A program made the position numbers and the translations under genes. DNA of 64,000 nucleotides from Dokdonia sp. PRO95 (lineage in GTDB: Bacteria; Bacteroidota; Bacteroidia; Flavobacteriales; Flavobacteriaceae). Numbering within the stretch: the first letter of the stretch is position 1; every line of letters starts with the position of its first letter. Positions 63,113 to 64,000 of the stretch are shown piece by piece. The stretch is taken from assembly GCF_000355805.1 (NCBI RefSeq), contig NZ_CM001837.1, forward strand, positions 199,434 through 263,433, in the 5' to 3' direction. The notes below the pieces were generated by a model. That model searched no databases. It was given only the letters and a program-made list of their open reading frames with translations, and was not told the origin of the DNA.

Positions 63113-64000
63113 ATGACTCATAAACTTTTTATATTCTTTTTATTAATAAACTTTACCGTTACAGCACAGTCTGTAACTGATACACTTGTAAAAAGTGATA
63201 ATCGTATAGAAGTTTTGGCTCGGGTTTCAGAAACGGAAGCTCTGATACGATGGGCACCTACAAAACCTATTGCTTGGAAGCAATTAAACCAGTACGGTTA
63301 TATTATAGAACGATATACGATTATAAGAGATGGAAAAACCTTACCTAATCCAGAAGCCAGAACACTCACTTCTATTCCTATAACACCAAAGCCACTTGAG
63401 GCTTGGGAGGCGATTGTTCAAAATAATGATAATGCCGCTATTGTAGCTCAAGCTATTTACGGAGAACGTTTTGATGTAAGCGGCACTGATAAGATAGAAG
63501 CGATTGTAGCGCTATCTGAAGATCTAGAACAACGTCACACATTTGCACTCTACACTGCAGATCAAGATTTTGAAGTTGCCGTTATGGCAGGTTTAGGCTT
63601 TAGAGATAATACCGCAGCATCAAATGAAAAGTATATTTATCGTGTGGTTTCTAATGTGCCAGAAAGCATTAATAACATAGCATACGGAGGGGTATTCCAA
63701 GGCTACCAAGATTTTGAACCTTTACCAAAACCGATAGACTTAGTGAGCACTTTTTCTGACGCGGCTACATCTCTAAGCTGGAATTTTAAAATTCATAGAT
63801 CACTATTTACGAGTTATAATATTGAAAGAGCGCAAGAAGGTGAGTCATTTAAAAAAATTAATAAACGACCATACACTTTATTGAATCAAGCAGCAGATGA
63901 ACGTAGTGGCCGCATTTATTACATGGACTCTATTGCAAATAACAAAGGTTATAAATATAGAGTACAGGGTATATCTGTCTTTGGTGAACTAAGCCCTTAC
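63113..64000 (+). CDS. Secreted fibronectin-III-like protein (partial, runs off the window)
   Basis: Frame open from ATG 63113 to the window end (296 codons). Signal peptide MTHKLFIFFLLINFTVTAQ; the mature part has Fn3-like strands (RVSETEALIRWAPTKP, QLNQYGYIIERYTI, and again ATSLSWNFKIHRSLFTSYNI, GYKYRVQGISVFGELSPY). Two Fn3-like domains appear so far. It starts 2 bases after the 1632-residue gene and belongs to the same operon. Confidence 0.8.
   Translation, partial: MTHKLFIFFLLINFTVTAQSVTDTLVKSDNRIEVLARVSETEALIRWAPTKPIAWKQLNQYGYIIERYTIIRDGKTLPNPEARTLTSIPITPKPLEAWEAIVQNNDNAAIVAQAIYGERFDVSGTDKIEAIVALSEDLEQRHTFALYTADQDFEVAVMAGLGFRDNTAASNEKYIYRVVSNVPESINNIAYGGVFQGYQDFEPLPKPIDLVSTFSDAATSLSWNFKIHRSLFTSYNIERAQEGESFKKINKRPYTLLNQAADERSGRIYYMDSIANNKGYKYRVQGISVFGELSPY

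Noticed and set aside
1-64000. CRISPR arrays, rRNA genes, insertion sequences
   Set aside because: No regularly spaced direct repeats, rRNA-like sequence or transposase frames were seen.

Overview
The window looks like a chromosome segment of a marine flavobacterium (Bacteroidota, Flavobacteriaceae; the gene content recalls Dokdonia/Krokinobacter, which is inference). The DNA is AT-rich. Promoters fit the Bacteroidota TTTG / TAnnTTTG pattern, clearest in front of the tRNA gene. There are SusC/SusD proteins, a hybrid two-component regulator and many lipoprotein signals. A palindrome, TACGCTTTCGCGAAAGCGTA or its core, occurs about 18 times in the first 51 kb, both between and inside genes, and was not found in the last 13 kb.

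Layout. 1-13.6 kb is housekeeping: two msrB genes, lpdA, an ENPP-like phosphodiesterase, aroQ, an outer-membrane barrel, xerD, an M24 peptidase, a menC/CPBP-protease/menE group, yqgE, a class IV aminotransferase and a START-like protein. A tRNA-Met gene follows at 13.8 kb. 14.1-27.4 kb is a xylose/xyloside module: GH3 lipoprotein, hybrid two-component regulator, then xylB-xylA-xylE, and a divergent aldose epimerase. It is bracketed by two 84-bp direct repeats; the right copy is the promoter and start of the PAP2 gene that follows. 27.5-30 kb holds PAP2, an SdiA-regulated-like lipoprotein and MarC.

30.2-47.3 kb is an alginate utilisation locus, entirely on the minus strand. PL6, a heparinase-superfamily lyase and a PL17 lyase would cut alginate to unsaturated uronate, SusC/SusD import oligomers, KdgF opens the sugar to DEH, an SDR reduces DEH to KDG, and KdgK and Eda take it to pyruvate and glyceraldehyde-3-phosphate. 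An MFS transporter and a FadR-family GntR regulator complete it. Two arrays of TTGGTnnACCAA-type sites, repeated every 13 bp, lie upstream of the lyase operon and of susC, and probably bind this regulator.

48.5-64 kb is one tightly packed plus-strand operon running off the window. It encodes an outer-membrane barrel protein with a helical tail, a 1750-residue TANFOR/fibronectin/zincin protein of polymorphic-toxin architecture, a secreted nuclease-like protein with its own signal peptide, a cytosolic beta-propeller protein translationally coupled to it (candidate immunity protein), a 1632-residue secreted protein and a fibronectin-like secreted protein. Base composition falls sharply from about 53.7 to 58.2 kb, as expected for an exchanged effector/immunity cassette inside a conserved operon. 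This is the most likely place for an undescribed system.
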